A stretch of 64,000 nt of DNA from Clostridiales bacterium. Its GTDB lineage: Bacteria; Bacillota; Clostridia; Oscillospirales; Ruminococcaceae. The stretch spans positions 1 to 64,000 of the forward strand of contig QAMM01000008.1 of assembly GCA_003150405.1 (NCBI GenBank). The letters run 5' to 3'. Shown here piece after piece: positions 1 to 7,028 of the stretch; within the stretch, counting starts at the first letter, position 1; every line of letters starts with the position of its first letter. The notes beneath the pieces are model-generated. The model saw only the letters and a program-made list of their open reading frames with translations, searched no databases and was not told the origin of the DNA. The position numbers and the translations under genes are program-made.

Positions 1-36
1 CAAATCCTATCATATCTGGCTGCGGAAAGGAGAATT

Positions 37-1716
37 ATGAACGCAAAACAGTCAGATAAACGAATTACCGCCCTGTATGCAAGGCTTTCTCGGGACGATG
101 AGAAAGAAGGAATATCGGGCAGTATTCAAAATCAAAAAGTCATTCTTGAAAAGTTCGCAAAGGACAATAAGCTGCCGAATCCCCGTTTCTTCTATGACGA
201 TGGATTCTCAGGCGTAACCTTTACAAGACCGGCGTTCATGGAGATGATGGAGCTTGCCGAACAGGGCTTAATAGGAACGATCGTGGTCAAAGACCATTCC
301 CGGCTTGGCAGAAATCGTCTTGTTGTCGGTCAACTTTTGGAGGAAGATTTTGTCCGATTGGATATTCGGTATATCGCCATCATGGACAACATCGACACCG
401 CCAAGGGTATCAGCGATCTTGTCCCCATGCAGGATTTATTTAACGAATGGCACGCAAAGAACACCAGCGATAAGGTGCGCAAGGTCATGCAGAGCAAGGG
501 GATGTCAGGTAAACCGCTTACCACCAATCCGCCTTTCGGGTATATGAAAAATTCTGATAACAAAGATGAATGGATTGTGGATGAGCCTGCCTCACAAGTT
601 GTCAGGAAAATCTTTGACTTGTGTGTTTCAGGACTCGGGCCGACGCAAATCGCCAAACGCCTGAAAGCAGAAAAGGTTTTAACTCCTACGGAGTATTGGA
701 ACAGTATCGGAAGGAAATGCGGTAAACCACCCGAAAGATCGTTTAACTGGTGTTCGGCAACCGTTTCAGATATTCTTGCTAAGCAGGAATACTGTGGAGA
801 TACGGTCAACTTCCGTACCACAAGCAAGTCCTTCAAGCTGAAAAAGCGTTTGGACAGGCCGCAGGAGGATTGGCAGATATTTCCGAATACCCATCCTGCC
901 ATCATTGACCGGGAAACCTTTGCACTGGTGCAGGAACTACGCCAGCACCGTCGCAGACCTACCAAAAGCGGGATTGTCAGTATGTTTTCGGGACTGCTCT
1001 ATTGCGCCGACTGCGGAGAAAAGCTGTATTACAGCGTAACCAACAATTACAAGCGGGAGCAAGCCTACTTCTTCTGTTCTGCTTACCGCAAGAACTCAGA
1101 TGTATGCTCTTCCCACTATATCCGTGAGAAAGTCGTGGAGCAGCTTGTGCTTGAGAGTATGCAGAGGGTACTGTGGTATGTGCAGAGCTACGAAAAGCTA
1201 TTCGCACAAAGGCAGTTGGAGGAATTCGGCGAGAAGCAAAAGAAAGAGCTTGCTGAAAAGCGCAGGGAGCTTGATAAGGCAAAGCTGCGTGTGCGGGAGA
1301 TTGACGGAATTATCCAAAAGCTCTATGAGGATAACGCAACCGGCAAAATCAGCGACGAGCGTTTTGCCACGATGTCTATGTCCCTTGAAAATGAGCAGAG
1401 CGAGTTGAAAGACCGTATCCCTGCTTTGGAAAATGAGCTTGAAAATGCAAAAATCAAAACCGAAGGCTTGCAGCGGTTTATCGACAAAGCAAAACAGGTT
1501 ACCCGTCCCAACACCCTCACACCCGAACTGGTACACGAATTTATTGAGAAAATCGTGGTATTCGCACCCGAATACAAGGATGGCAAGCGTTATCAGGAGG
1601 TTGCGATCTACTACAACGGTGTTGGTATTGTCAGAGAGCCGACAGCCGAAGAAATGGAAGAATACTTCCAGGAACACATCAGCAGAAAGCCATTCTTAAA
1701 GGCAAAAACGGCATAG
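37..1716 (+). CDS. Large serine recombinase (TnpX/TndX-like), probable integrase of a mobile element
   Basis: This 559-residue protein should cut and rejoin DNA at attachment sites through a phosphoserine link. The N-terminal resolvase domain (about residues 10-165) carries the motif YARLSRDDE, with Ser18 as probable nucleophile, and the arginine-rich stretch DHSRLGRNR. A recombinase domain (about 190-300) follows, then a zinc ribbon (YCADCGEKL and later FFCSAYRKNSDVC), a long coiled coil (about 395-485) and a DUF4368-like tail. This order is typical of integrases of Tn4451/Tn5397-type elements and Clostridia conjugative elements. GGAAAGGAG precedes the ATG. Such genes usually sit at one end of their element, and chromosomal-type genes begin right after it, so the rest of the element should lie left of position 1. 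Family is secure; which element it moves is unknown. Confidence 0.93.
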   Translation: MNAKQSDKRITALYARLSRDDEKEGISGSIQNQKVILEKFAKDNKLPNPRFFYDDGFSGVTFTRPAFMEMMELAEQGLIGTIVVKDHSRLGRNRLVVGQLLEEDFVRLDIRYIAIMDNIDTAKGISDLVPMQDLFNEWHAKNTSDKVRKVMQSKGMSGKPLTTNPPFGYMKNSDNKDEWIVDEPASQVVRKIFDLCVSGLGPTQIAKRLKAEKVLTPTEYWNSIGRKCGKPPERSFNWCSATVSDILAKQEYCGDTVNFRTTSKSFKLKKRLDRPQEDWQIFPNTHPAIIDRETFALVQELRQHRRRPTKSGIVSMFSGLLYCADCGEKLYYSVTNNYKREQAYFFCSAYRKNSDVCSSHYIREKVVEQLVLESMQRVLWYVQSYEKLFAQRQLEEFGEKQKKELAEKRRELDKAKLRVREIDGIIQKLYEDNATGKISDERFATMSMSLENEQSELKDRIPALENELENAKIKTEGLQRFIDKAKQVTRPNTLTPELVHEFIEKIVVFAPEYKDGKRYQEVAIYYNGVGIVREPTAEEMEEYFQEHISRKPFLKAKTA

Positions 1717-1727
1717 CCAATGGCTAT
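1713..1727. repeat. Short imperfect palindrome at the recombinase stop codon
   Basis: ATAGCCAATGGCTAT is palindromic except for its central base and overlaps the TAG stop of the recombinase. It may be a recombinase contact site near the element end, or chance. Confidence 0.35.
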
Positions 1728-1771
1728 ACCGCATTCACACAACAATATTTTATTGAGATACAAAAGCCCTT

Positions 1772-1818
1772 GGGGCACCTTCCTTACGGAGGGTGCCCCG
1801 AACTCCGGGTGCTTTTTT
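1772..1818. terminator. Convergent-gene terminator hairpin
   Basis: GGGGCACC at 1772-1779 pairs with GGTGCCCC at 1792-1799. A T-run follows at 1813-1818 on the plus strand, and a weaker CTTTTG lies on the minus-strand exit. A second GGGTGC at 1807-1812 could pair with part of the first arm instead. It separates the recombinase from the convergent glycosidase gene. Confidence 0.6.
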
Positions 1819-1835
1819 GTTTCGGGAAAGAACGG

Positions 1836-3119
1836 TTAACACAAAATGTCAAACGGAAGGTAACGGTCAATGGAGGGTTTCCCAGCAAGTTCGTCCGCCA
1901 TGTTGAGGGCAAGGATATTCCAGTTGACGAAATCCCCGTTGACAATGGGTTCGCCGGTTTCCGGGTTGTAGTATTCGTGCAGGGTACCGGTCTTGCGCAG
2001 GTCGTCGCCCAACAGCTTCATGACGTTGCTGCAAAGCATTTCCGCCTCGCTTCGGTAACCGTAGTTAAGCAGGCCGCGGAAAACGGCGTATTGTACAATA
2101 ATCCAGATGCCGCCCAGCCAGTTGGAGGGGTTGTTAGTCGGCTCCAGATTATACATTTTTTCGTCATAGGAAAGGGAGCGGACACCGGATGGACTCCAGA
2201 AGGTCTCCGGGTCGAGAGTATGCTTGACAAGCTCGGCGGCCTGATCTCTGGAAGCAATGCCGGCGAGCATGGGCAAAAAGCTCGACCACGCGCGGGTTTT
2301 GATAAACAGTGTCTTCCAGAACACGCCGAGCCCCTTGTGGAACCAGTCGTAGGCGCGGGTTTTAATGTCCACATCCACCGAGTAGAAAAAGCGGTCGCGT
2401 TTATCCCAGCACTCCTCCTGAACAGCGCCCACTAGAGTGAGCGCCTTTTGCTCGTAAGCCTCTGCACGGGTGTTTTCGCCGCAACCCCGCAGGATTTTAG
2501 CCATGGAGCGGAGCTCACGCACCATGAAGCTATTGAGATAGATGTTTGCCGTTGAGAACCGCGGACGGCCGAAAGAGGCGGGGTCGTTATCCATGCCGAT
2601 CATAACATCGTCGGCCCAGACATAGAGACCGCAGTTCTGGTTGAGGTAATACCTGTCGTAGCAGGCAAAATAGGCCTCCAGCTGCGGGAGCTTATCCGCA
2701 ATCCAGCCAAAGGAGCCTTTCATACCGCTGACCAGGCAAATTTGCTGACAAAGGAAGGGCTTGTGCATGTTGAGGACAACGCCCTCCTTATGCTTGGCGA
2801 TGAGATAGGGTTCCCCTTCCAGCTTACCGTCCACCATCATGGGGATGTAACCGTCCTCCAGCTGAAAATCTAGAAAATTGAGAACATTTCCGGCTGCATG
2901 CAGTTCCAGCTGCGTGCGGAAATCCTTGTCCGGCACGCTGTTTTCAGCAAGGTTCATTAATGAAAAGACCGCCCAGAAAGAGTCCCAGTCCCAGAGGTTG
3001 CCGTCGTAGATCGAGCCGGGATCGATAAACGGGTGCCGGAAAGCACCGTAAGGCTGTTTCATCACCTGTTCGAGATGCCCAAATAAATAGTCCTGTATGA
3101 GTTGGTAATCGGTTTTCAT
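1836..3119 (-). CDS. MGH1-like / GH63-type (alpha/alpha)6-barrel glycoside hydrolase
   Basis: This 427-residue protein resembles trehalase-like and mannosylglycerate-hydrolase-like (alpha/alpha)6 glycosidases. The motif IYDGNLWDWDSFW near the N-terminus and NNPSNWLGGIWIIVQY in the C-terminal third match the conserved substrate-pocket segments of that clan. There is no signal peptide, so it probably works in the cytoplasm on short imported sugars. The chosen ATG at 3117-3119 follows AAAGGAG; a longer reading to 3260 has no good ribosome site and crosses the promoter at 3151-3179. It lies downstream of a GH8 xylo-oligosaccharide enzyme but has its own promoter. Fold is confident; the exact substrate cannot be read from sequence. 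Confidence 0.8.
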   Translation of the reverse strand: MKTDYQLIQDYLFGHLEQVMKQPYGAFRHPFIDPGSIYDGNLWDWDSFWAVFSLMNLAENSVPDKDFRTQLELHAAGNVLNFLDFQLEDGYIPMMVDGKLEGEPYLIAKHKEGVVLNMHKPFLCQQICLVSGMKGSFGWIADKLPQLEAYFACYDRYYLNQNCGLYVWADDVMIGMDNDPASFGRPRFSTANIYLNSFMVRELRSMAKILRGCGENTRAEAYEQKALTLVGAVQEECWDKRDRFFYSVDVDIKTRAYDWFHKGLGVFWKTLFIKTRAWSSFLPMLAGIASRDQAAELVKHTLDPETFWSPSGVRSLSYDEKMYNLEPTNNPSNWLGGIWIIVQYAVFRGLLNYGYRSEAEMLCSNVMKLLGDDLRKTGTLHEYYNPETGEPIVNGDFVNWNILALNMADELAGKPSIDRYLPFDILC

Positions 3120-3150
3120 AGCGCCGCTCCTTTTCCATATTCTGTTTCCC

Positions 3151-3179
3151 ATTATAGGGAAGCGGAAAAGGACAGTCAA
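3151..3179 (-). promoter_or_regulatory. Sigma-A-type promoter of the MGH1-like glycosidase
   Basis: On the minus strand TTGACT (complement of 3174-3179) is followed after 17 bp by TATAAT (complement of 3151-3156). It sits about 30 bp ahead of the chosen start, which supports that start. Confidence 0.75.
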
Positions 3180-3250
3180 GAAAAATATGAATTGCCGCAG
3201 AACGGGGATGAGGACGCAAAGACCAGGTATGCGCGCTGTTTTCGGCGCAA

Positions 3251-3278
3251 AAAACGGCATGAAATTTCATGCCGTTTT
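3251..3278 (-). terminator. Terminator after the GH8 gene
   Basis: AAAACGGCATGAAATTTCAT with its continuation forms a perfect 28-bp palindrome. On the minus strand it ends in a T-run, so it should stop transcription of the GH8 gene before the next gene's promoter. Confidence 0.8.
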
Positions 3279-3351
3279 GAAGGGTTAGATGCTATGGCGG
3301 TTTGTCGGCCGTTTCCGGGCAAGCCGCGGGGAGATATTCCACCTGTTCGCT

Positions 3352-4497
3352 TTACTTCACTGCGTCGTCGGTGAGATAGATGCGATAGTTGCCGCTGAGC
3401 GCCAGCATGGCAAAAAGGTAGAGGCAGTTGTCATAATAACGGCGTTTGTCTTTTCGCAGCGGGGTGTTCCAAAACAGGTCGACGCATTCTTTGGCGTATT
3501 TGCCGCCGCTCGCGAGGGAAGCCTGTGCGTTGGTGGCAATAATGGCGACCGGATGCATAGCCGGACGTTCAATGACGGTGCCATCAATGGCATAGGTCTT
3601 GTAATCGCAGTTCGGAACATTTTCACAGAAAAAGGTCTGGACTTTATCAGCGTTCTGTTTCTGCCAGTCATCCGCGTCAAACCAGGAATTGTCCAGACTC
3701 ATGTTGGCAACGGTGCGGTAAGCGTCGCTGAAATAATAATCCTTGCTGAACATCAGGCGCGGAGTGCCGTCATACTCGGTGTATTCGGCGCAAAGCCCCG
3801 TTTTATCGTTGCAGGCAAGATGCAGAAATTCACGGCTCGCTTTGGCCGCCTCTTTCCAAAATTCGCGATCCTCCGGGTTGCACATCATCGAGAACAGCTC
3901 ATAGAAGTGCGGCAGATGGTAGGAGGGGTCGGTATAATCCGCCTCCGGGATGAATTTGATCTGGTGGTTGCGTGGATCCCACATGGGGCAGCCCGGTTCC
4001 TGTTCGCCTTTGTGGACGCAGGTGTGCAGGATTTCACGCGCCTGTTCACTGTAATTATAAGGGGCTTCTCCGTCTCCCCAACGGGCCGAGGCAAAAAACA
4101 GTGCCATTGCAAAATACTCCTCGCCGTCCGGCGCAGGACCGTCAAAATTACGGGTGCCGTCAAGCTTGTGCGACCAGGAGAAATAGCCCTTGTACTGCCC
4201 TTCGGTCTGGTACATATAGGTCTTGGCCCAGTTCCAAATCTGGTCAAATTCCTTCTTCTTGTTCATCTGCACACAGAACATCATGCCGTAGGACATGCCC
4301 TCGGAACGTGCGTCGTCGTTGCCGGTGTCGGTGATATAAGCCTTGTCCTCCGCCGTCTCCCCAAAGATGCGGGTGTCGGAATAAAACATCTCGTTGAAGG
4401 TGTCCTCCAACTTTTTCTGGATGGCATCCTTGTCATAGCCCATTTCCGCAAGCACATTGCGGTAGGTACCGGTATAAAATGCGCCGTTTTGACTCAT
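3352..4497 (-). CDS. GH8 reducing-end xylose-releasing exo-oligoxylanase (Rex)
   Basis: This 381-residue GH8 enzyme should release xylose from the reducing end of xylo-oligosaccharides (EC 3.2.1.156). It aligns over its whole length with the Bacillus halodurans Rex enzyme as I recall it: DTGNDDARSEGMSYGMM near residues 57-73 holds the general acid (Glu66 here), and FSDAYR holds the expected catalytic aspartate. DPSYHLPHFYELFS and YYDNCLYLFAMLALSGN are also shared. No signal peptide is present, as expected for an intracellular enzyme acting on imported oligosaccharides. The ATG at 4495-4497 follows AAAGGAG. A minus-strand promoter lies upstream and a strong terminator downstream, so it may be transcribed alone. 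Confidence 0.93.
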   Translation of the reverse strand: MSQNGAFYTGTYRNVLAEMGYDKDAIQKKLEDTFNEMFYSDTRIFGETAEDKAYITDTGNDDARSEGMSYGMMFCVQMNKKKEFDQIWNWAKTYMYQTEGQYKGYFSWSHKLDGTRNFDGPAPDGEEYFAMALFFASARWGDGEAPYNYSEQAREILHTCVHKGEQEPGCPMWDPRNHQIKFIPEADYTDPSYHLPHFYELFSMMCNPEDREFWKEAAKASREFLHLACNDKTGLCAEYTEYDGTPRLMFSKDYYFSDAYRTVANMSLDNSWFDADDWQKQNADKVQTFFCENVPNCDYKTYAIDGTVIERPAMHPVAIIATNAQASLASGGKYAKECVDLFWNTPLRKDKRRYYDNCLYLFAMLALSGNYRIYLTDDAVK

Positions 4498-4554
4498 GTC
4501 AGTTTCTCCTTTGCATTTGAGTATTGTTTTTGTAAGATAGCTTCTCTGACTACT

Positions 4555-4583
4555 AGTGTAGCAAAATTTGGGTGAGAACGCAA
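4555..4583 (-). promoter_or_regulatory. Probable promoter of the GH8 gene
   Basis: On the minus strand TTGCGT (complement of 4578-4583) and TACACT (complement of 4555-4560) are 17 bp apart. The match is moderate; no operator was recognised. Confidence 0.45.
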
Positions 4584-4668
4584 TCACCACAACACAATTT
4601 TCTTGGACAGGGCAGCCGTTCCATGAAAAGGATGCTCACCCTATTTTAGCAGGACAGCTGCCGGTAGA

Positions 4669-5562
4669 TTAGGCGTGGACGAGGGTCGGAAACAGCATTG
4701 GCTGTTGCAGGAACGGATTTTCCCGGCCCGTGAGCAGAAAGGTGGTGGAATCCTTGCGCTGGACCGGGGCGGCTGTCCATCCGGAAGAGCGAAGCGGTGT
4801 AAAGCCGAGGGTGAGAAGATCGCCGTTTTCAGCTGGAATCATGCGGGCAAGTTCATTCAGCGGCAGGGGGTGAGCACAGAAACAGTCGTGCAGGGTGATG
4901 CGCCCTTTTTCCCGCTCGATGCAGAGAACCGCGTCCGGTTCCCTGCACACATAAAATTCCAGCTCATAAAGCGCCTGAAACAATGCCATGCCCCATAAAT
5001 TGCGGATACTGACCCGCGCAAGCGGGGTCGCCGCTGCAATCTGTTTTTGCAGCAGCATGCGGTCGGCTGGGCAAGCCATATTCAGCTTTCGTATCAGTCG
5101 GCCGGGCTGTGTCGGGAGGATGCGGGAAAACGCCTGTTCCTGTACCTGCTCAAAGCCGAACCGGGGGTAAAAATCCAATACGCTGTCGTTGGCAAAGAGA
5201 AAGACCTGGTCGTACTGGTCCTCCCAATCCCGAAGGATCGTTTCCATAAGGAAGCGGGAAAGCCCTAGGCCGCGCCAGTCCGGATGAACCATAACGGTAT
5301 ACAGTCCGAGGTACCGGCGTGGTTTGCCATCGAGCAGCAGTTCAAACGGGCAAACCGAGACATTGGCCACGGCGTTTTCTTTGTCAAACAGAGTATAGGG
5401 ACGAAAACTTTCGGTCCAGCCGCCTTTTTGGTACCACTCTTCAAACTGGATGCCGAAAACCATTTGGGAAAGCCAGTTGAAAGCCGCACGCTTTTTGGCG
5501 TCGATTTCATAGTGTGTAGCGAAAAGATAGGAATGTATACCGATAGTTACGTTTGTTTGCAT
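4669..5562 (-). CDS. GNAT-family N-acetyltransferase (Eis-like arrangement)
   Basis: The 297-residue protein has a GNAT acetyl-CoA-binding core in its N-terminal half: LGLYTVMVHPDWRGLGLSRF fits the beta4/motif-A region with the R/Q-x-x-G-x-G/A pyrophosphate loop. It continues into a C-terminal region like that of Eis-type or two-domain acetyltransferases. The acceptor is unknown; amines, aminoglycosides and peptides are all used by relatives. Two starts are close: ATG at 5572-5574 and ATG at 5560-5562. The GGAG that could serve the second overlaps the first codon, so the second is preferred. It is a separate minus-strand gene between the GH8 gene and a small gene, with no clear functional link to either. 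Confidence 0.75.
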   Translation of the reverse strand: MQTNVTIGIHSYLFATHYEIDAKKRAAFNWLSQMVFGIQFEEWYQKGGWTESFRPYTLFDKENAVANVSVCPFELLLDGKPRRYLGLYTVMVHPDWRGLGLSRFLMETILRDWEDQYDQVFLFANDSVLDFYPRFGFEQVQEQAFSRILPTQPGRLIRKLNMACPADRMLLQKQIAAATPLARVSIRNLWGMALFQALYELEFYVCREPDAVLCIEREKGRITLHDCFCAHPLPLNELARMIPAENGDLLTLGFTPLRSSGWTAAPVQRKDSTTFLLTGRENPFLQQPMLFPTLVHA

Positions 5563-5652
5563 GGAAGTCTCCATAGTAAAACTGTTTATCGTGATTGAAA
5601 TTTACATTTTATACCAATAAGACGTATTTCAGTAGTGTGGAAAAACGGCGAA

Positions 5653-5808
5653 TTATTTGACCAGAATAAGGCCAAAATGATTTTGAATTTCCTCTTTTTC
5701 TCTTAAAGTGTGGATTTCAATTCCATTATTTCTTACTATAGCAAAGTGGTACAGTTCATATTTTGTTATAACTTCACACCAATTGCGGATTGTAAATGTC
5801 CGCGGCAT
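5653..5808 (-). CDS. Small hypothetical protein, 51 residues
   Basis: The reading frame MPRTFTIRNWCEVITKYELY to its stop encodes 51 residues and starts 4 nt after AGGAGGAAT, one of the best ribosome sites in the window. It lies 29 bp downstream of the ROK kinase on the same strand, so it is probably the last gene of that transcript. The protein is mixed polar with no membrane segment or known motif. I do not recognise a family. The strong ribosome site is the main argument that it is real. Confidence 0.55.
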   Translation of the reverse strand: MPRTFTIRNWCEVITKYELYHFAIVRNNGIEIHTLREKEEIQNHFGLILVK

Positions 5809-5837
5809 ATTCCTCCTGTCAGCTATGTGTTTTGATA

Positions 5838-6797
5838 TTAACAATATTGCAGGCCGAGCGCCGCCGCGCCGATGATGCCCGCGTCGTTTCCGAGCTCGGC
5901 GGTGACGATTCTGGTCTGCCGTTTGGAAAAACGGGAATACATTTCCCGGTGGACAATTTCCGAAAGCGGGGCAATGAGGGTATCCCCCTCCTTGCTGATG
6001 CCGCCCCCAATGCAGAGGATTTCCGGCGCAAAGGTGTTGATGATGTCGGTCACCCCGCAGGCAAGCGCCTCAATGTAGTCCCGCACAACCTCTGCAGCAG
6101 CTTCGTCGCCGGCGCGCATCCCATCAAAAGCCGTGTGCCCGTCTGCTTTGGCGCTGTCGCCGCCACAAAGCGCCCACATCTCACTTTCCGGATGGGCTTC
6201 CATTGCCTCCCGGGTGCTGCGGATTAATCCGGTGGCTGAGGCGTAGGCTTCAAAACAGCCTCTGCGTCCGCAGGTACAAGGCCGGCCTCCCATTTGAATG
6301 ACGGTATGCCCAATTTCTGCGCCCGCAAAATTAAAACCGGAATAGATTTTTTTGTCAATGATAATCCCGCCGCCAATGCCTGTTCCCAGTGTGATAGCGA
6401 CCGCATCGCTCACACCCTTGGCGCCGCCCGCTACAAATTCGCCGTAGGCGGCGCAGTTGGCGTCGTTATCCATATAAATGGGCTTTTGCAGGGCGTTTGT
6501 GAGAAATTCACGCAAATCCTGCCCATAAAAGTCGAGGTTGCAGGAGTAGTCGACGCAGCCGGCCTCCCGGTTGACAATGCCCGGTGAGCCAATTCCCACC
6601 CAGTCAATTTGGTCAAGGCCGACGCCTGCCGCCTCGACGGCCTCCCGTACAGCGTCTACGGCGTCCTGCAAAATGGCTTCGCCAGAGCGGGGAAGCGCCG
6701 TCTTGCGCTTGGCGCGCGAAACAATGCGGAAAGCCTCGTCCACAATGCCGACCGCAATGTTGGTGCCGCCAAGGTCAATACCTGCTGTATAGCTCAT
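5838..6797 (-). CDS. ROK-family sugar kinase (glucokinase-like)
   Basis: The 319-residue ROK protein should phosphorylate a hexose with ATP in the cytoplasm. AGIDLGGTNIAVGIVD at the N-terminus is the phosphate-binding loop, IYMDNDANCAAYGE holds the catalytic aspartate region, and GHTVIQMGGRPCTCGRRGC holds the histidine and cysteines of the ROK zinc site. No N-terminal helix-turn-helix is present, so it is a kinase rather than a NagC/XylR repressor. The ATG at 6795-6797 is preceded by AAGGA; an ATG two codons earlier is also possible. It is probably cotranscribed with the 51-residue gene and is divergent from asnB. Glucose is the default substrate, but N-acetylmannosamine or other hexoses cannot be excluded. 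Confidence 0.9.
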   Translation of the reverse strand: MSYTAGIDLGGTNIAVGIVDEAFRIVSRAKRKTALPRSGEAILQDAVDAVREAVEAAGVGLDQIDWVGIGSPGIVNREAGCVDYSCNLDFYGQDLREFLTNALQKPIYMDNDANCAAYGEFVAGGAKGVSDAVAITLGTGIGGGIIIDKKIYSGFNFAGAEIGHTVIQMGGRPCTCGRRGCFEAYASATGLIRSTREAMEAHPESEMWALCGGDSAKADGHTAFDGMRAGDEAAAEVVRDYIEALACGVTDIINTFAPEILCIGGGISKEGDTLIAPLSEIVHREMYSRFSKRQTRIVTAELGNDAGIIGAAALGLQYC

Positions 6798-6831
6798 GTT
6801 CATCCTTCTCCCGTAATTTTTGGTTGGCTTC

Positions 6832-6861
6832 ATTGTAGCACCTGTGAGAAGGCGCTGTCAA
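6832..6861 (-). promoter_or_regulatory. Sigma-A-type promoter of the ROK kinase
   Basis: On the minus strand TTGACA (complement of 6856-6861) and TACAAT (complement of 6832-6837) are 18 bp apart, 35 bp before the kinase start. Confidence 0.7.
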
Positions 6862-6922
6862 TTCGGACGGCAAAACCGTATAAACCCGCGGATTGAGGCG
6901 TAAACTTAAGGGGGTTGATTCC

Positions 6923-6951
6923 TTGACATTATCCGGCCCCGGCCATATAAT
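6923..6951 (+). promoter_or_regulatory. Consensus sigma-A promoter of asnB
   Basis: TTGACA at 6923-6928 and TATAAT at 6946-6951 are separated by exactly 17 bp. Transcription should begin near 6958, leaving a leader of about 70 nt before asnB. Confidence 0.85.
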
Positions 6952-7028
6952 AATGTAGTGTGATTTTACAAAAAAACCGGTGTGTTTTCGTCGAAGATAA
7001 CGAATCCGGCTTGGAGGTTTTACAATCT

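Noticed and set aside
1770..2435. 221-codon plus-strand frame over the MGH1-like gene
   Set aside because: It starts inside the terminator and is antisense to a gene with clear family motifs.
3289..4575. 428-codon open frame on the plus strand opposite the GH8 gene
   Set aside because: It is the antisense shadow of a well-matched GH8 enzyme, has no ribosome site and no recognisable domain.
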